8,288 nucleotides of DNA from Sulfurospirillum arcachonense. Its GTDB lineage: Bacteria > Campylobacterota > Campylobacteria > Campylobacterales > Sulfurospirillaceae. A model generated the notes under the pieces. It was not told the origin of the DNA. It ran no database searches and saw nothing but the letters and a program-made list of their open reading frames with translations. The stretch lies in contig DQTM01000223.1 in NCBI GenBank assembly GCA_015662785.1, forward strand, positions 1 to 8,288, written 5' to 3'. The position numbers were made by a program, and so were the translations under genes. This document shows positions 6,876-8,288 of the stretch, in pieces (position 1 is the stretch's first letter; each line of letters starts with the position of its first letter).

Positions 6876-7661
6876 GTGAACAAAGTTTTAAGTATTGCAG
6901 GTAGTGATTGTAGTGGTGGAGCTGGAATTCAAGCTGATTTAAAAACAATAATGTATCATAAATGTTATGGTATGAGTGTCATCACAGCCCTAACAAGCCA
7001 AAATACTTTAGGTGTTACCAACATATTAGAAACACCATTATCTTTCATAAGTGAACAACTAGATTCTGTATTTTCTGATATTTATCCAGATGCAATTAAA
7101 ATTGGAATGCTTGCAAATGCTAAAACTGTAGAATTAATAAGTGATTATCTTTTAAAAGTAGAAGCAAAAAACATAGTTGTGGATCCAGTTATGGTTTCAA
7201 CTAGTGGAAGTAAGTTAATAAATGATGAAGCAATCTCTTTATTAAAAAGTAAACTTTTTAAAATAGCATCCATAGTTACACCAAATATATACGAGGCTGA
7301 GATATTATCTGAAATAAAAATACAAACCAAAGATGACATGACAAAAGCAGCAAAAATCATATCAAAATTTTGCAATGGGGCAGTGTTGATTAAAGGTGGT
7401 CATTTAAAGACAACAGCTAGTGATTTATTGTATAAAGATAAAAAATATTATTGGTTTGATGCAGAGATAATAGATAATAAAAATACACATGGAACAGGGT
7501 GTACACTTTCAAGTGCAATTGCTTCAAATTTAGCAAATGGATTCAATATTATTGATAGTGTAGAAAAAGCAAAGATATATATTACAAGTGCAATCAAAAT
7601 GAAATTAGATATAGGAAAAGGACGAGGTCCTTTAGATCACACTTTGACAAATTTGACTTAA
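6876..7661 (+). CDS. thiD: Hydroxymethylpyrimidine / phosphomethylpyrimidine kinase ThiD
   Basis: Phosphorylates HMP twice to the pyrophosphate that ThiE uses; ribokinase-like fold, 261 aa, usual length. Motifs are SIAGSDCSGGAGIQADLK (6-23), VVDPVMVSTSG (101-111), VTPNIYEAE (134-142), VLIKGGH (170-176), NTHGTGCT (203-210, catalytic C209 beside the anion hole) and GKGRGPLDH (247-255). Because HMP is the CytX substrate, both kinase steps matter here. The first step is needed for salvage; the second serves any HMP phosphate. The start is GTG with a good AAGGA six bases upstream, 11 bases after the thiE stop. It is the last gene of the operon and meets the minus-strand pair tail to tail after 52 bases. 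No thiL, needed for the final step to TPP, is in the window. Confidence 0.96.
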   Translation: MNKVLSIAGSDCSGGAGIQADLKTIMYHKCYGMSVITALTSQNTLGVTNILETPLSFISEQLDSVFSDIYPDAIKIGMLANAKTVELISDYLLKVEAKNIVVDPVMVSTSGSKLINDEAISLLKSKLFKIASIVTPNIYEAEILSEIKIQTKDDMTKAAKIISKFCNGAVLIKGGHLKTTASDLLYKDKKYYWFDAEIIDNKNTHGTGCTLSSAIASNLANGFNIIDSVEKAKIYITSAIKMKLDIGKGRGPLDHTLTNLT

Positions 7662-7713
7662 TTAAAAAAACAATCAATCAAATATTTGGTATTATTGATA
7701 GTGTCATAAAATC

Positions 7714-7983
7714 TTAGCCTATATAGGCCCTGACGTGATTAGGGATGCCTCCTGGTGGAACAAGAGCAACTCTATCAGCACTTTTCAGAATGGTATCTTT
7801 TGATACTATTTTGTGGTTTATAAAAACTGCTTCTACTTCATCTTCATCAAGTTTTAGATTGTTTATAAGTGCATTTACTGATGTATCAGCTTCAATTTTC
7901 ATTACAGCATTACCACAAGGAATACCTTGTGATTTTAGCTTTGCATTTAAAAAAGAGAATGCGTTAAAAGTTATCTCTAACAT
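7714..7983 (-). CDS. MoaD/ThiS-like beta-grasp protein with C-terminal tail
   Basis: Small protein (89 aa) with the layout of a ubiquitin-like sulfur carrier: ITFNAF (4-9), a helix around TSVNALINNL (34-43), EAVFINHKIV (51-60) and RVALVPPGG (71-79). MoaD and ThiS normally end exactly at Gly-Gly, whose C-terminus is adenylated and thiolated. Here GG (78-79) is followed by IPNHVRAYIG, so the protein would need trimming or uses another chemistry. Its ATG overlaps the upstream stop as TAATG, with no clear binding site of its own, so it is probably translated by coupling to the 86-residue neighbour. No MoaE, MoeB/ThiF-like activating enzyme, protease or oxidoreductase is in the window, so its pathway (molybdenum or tungsten cofactor, thiazole, other sulfur transfer) cannot be told. 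It converges on the thiamin operon and is not part of it. Confidence 0.75.
   Translation of the reverse strand: MLEITFNAFSFLNAKLKSQGIPCGNAVMKIEADTSVNALINNLKLDEDEVEAVFINHKIVSKDTILKSADRVALVPPGGIPNHVRAYIG
7717..7728 (-). terminator. Possible weak terminator of the minus-strand pair
   Basis: GCCTATATAGGC is a perfect 12-base palindrome covering the last codons before the stop. Read on the minus strand it could form a GCCT/AGGC stem with an ATAT loop, followed by TAAGATTTTATG. The stem is short and the T run poor, so this is tentative. Confidence 0.25.
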
Positions 7984-8243
7984 TATCTAAAAAGATGTTT
8001 ATGAGTTGTTTTAAGATAGTTTATGACTTGAACTACCTCTTCAAATCCCATTTCAGCCACATCTTCATCATCATCAAAAACTTCATCAAGTCCTCTAAGA
8101 TATGCATCAACTGCATCAGGAATTTTTCCCTCTTTTACTCCAGCAAAATGAAGAGCCGCACCAAGCATATCTGCTAGTTGCATTGCTATCTCATCTATCT
8201 CAAATTCTGCTTCTTCTAAAGCATCTGTTAAATTCTTAGGCAT
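7983..8243 (-). CDS. Small acidic helical protein of unknown function
   Basis: I do not recognise this 86-residue protein. It is rich in Asp, Glu and Ala, looks mostly helical (LTDALEEAEFEIDEIAMQLADMLGAALHFAG at 5-35) and has a very acidic stretch DEVFDDDEDVAEMGFEEV (53-70). The C-terminus is basic, KTTHKHLFR. It has no cysteines, no signal peptide and no membrane segment, so it is probably cytoplasmic. The frame is open to an ATG at 8264, but that lacks a binding site; ATG 8243 has AAGGA seven bases upstream, so I chose it. Its stop overlaps the start of the MoaD/ThiS-like gene in TAATG, which suggests the two proteins are made together in fixed ratio and may act together. Any shared promoter lies at or beyond the window edge. 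Confidence 0.65.
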   Translation of the reverse strand: MPKNLTDALEEAEFEIDEIAMQLADMLGAALHFAGVKEGKIPDAVDAYLRGLDEVFDDDEDVAEMGFEEVVQVINYLKTTHKHLFR

Positions 8244-8250
8244 GTAACTG

Positions 8251-8255
8251 TCCTT
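8251..8255 (-). promoter_or_regulatory. Ribosome binding site choosing the ATG at 8243
   Basis: On the minus strand AAGGA lies seven bases before ATG 8243. The longer start at 8264 has only AAAAATATAG before it, so the shorter 86-residue form is favoured. Confidence 0.6.
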
Positions 8256-8288
8256 ACCCACCATCTATATTTTTAGATAAAAACAGAT

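Noticed and set aside
7673..7699. Terminator for thiD formed by ATCAAT (7673-7678) and ATTGAT (7694-7699)
   Set aside because: Six weak pairs, long loop, no G-C core and no T run; I see no convincing intrinsic terminator for the operon.
7714..7983. Calling the minus-strand beta-grasp protein ThiS because thiamin genes are nearby
   Set aside because: It is on the other strand, outside the riboswitch operon, does not end in Gly-Gly, and no ThiF or ThiG is present.
7745..7990. Plus-strand open frame of 81 residues overlapping the minus-strand pair
   Set aside because: It lies mostly antisense to the MoaD/ThiS-like gene, has no binding site and no recognisable sequence, and ends just past the coupled start; the minus-strand reading is clearly the protein-like one.

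Overview
The window looks like a Campylobacterota chromosome, probably Sulfurimonas-like. It is AT-rich, and the order ligA-tlyA-ribF-cmoA-like matches what I recall from Campylobacter jejuni (tlyA, ribF and a SAM-dependent methyltransferase in a row close to ligA). The short RibF and the short type I TlyA also fit that phylum. The genus is an inference.

Layout. (1) Positions 1-3952, plus strand: four tightly overlapping housekeeping genes. These are ligA (N-terminus cut by the window edge), tlyA, ribF and cmoA, covering DNA ligation, 23S rRNA methylation, FMN/FAD synthesis and wobble-uridine modification of tRNA. (2) Positions 3953-4247: a 295-base regulatory gap. It holds a promoter with perfect consensus boxes (TTGACA, 17 bases, TATAAT) and directly after it a TPP riboswitch (THI-box) leader. 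(3) Positions 4248-7661: a compact thiamin salvage operon, cytX-thiM-thiE-thiD, with gaps or overlaps of -23, 0 and +11 bases. CytX should import the pyrimidine precursor (HMP). ThiM phosphorylates the thiazole alcohol and ThiD phosphorylates HMP. ThiE joins the two products into thiamin monophosphate. No de novo genes (thiC, thiG, thiH, thiF) are visible here. (4) Positions 7714-8243, minus strand, convergent with the operon: a translationally coupled pair. One gene encodes an 86-residue acidic helical protein that I do not recognise. The other encodes an 89-residue beta-grasp MoaD/ThiS-like protein whose Gly-Gly is followed by a ten-residue tail.

The best points for a second look are the tailed MoaD/ThiS-like protein with its unknown partner; an over-represented palindrome, TACATGTA, that recurs six times and is read as Leu-His-Val in four of its coding copies; a strong stem-loop inside the start of thiE; and the riboswitch leader, where a longer open frame running through the aptamer would tempt an annotator into a false cytX start. 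No new multi-gene defence or mobile system, CRISPR array, tRNA, rRNA or insertion sequence is visible.
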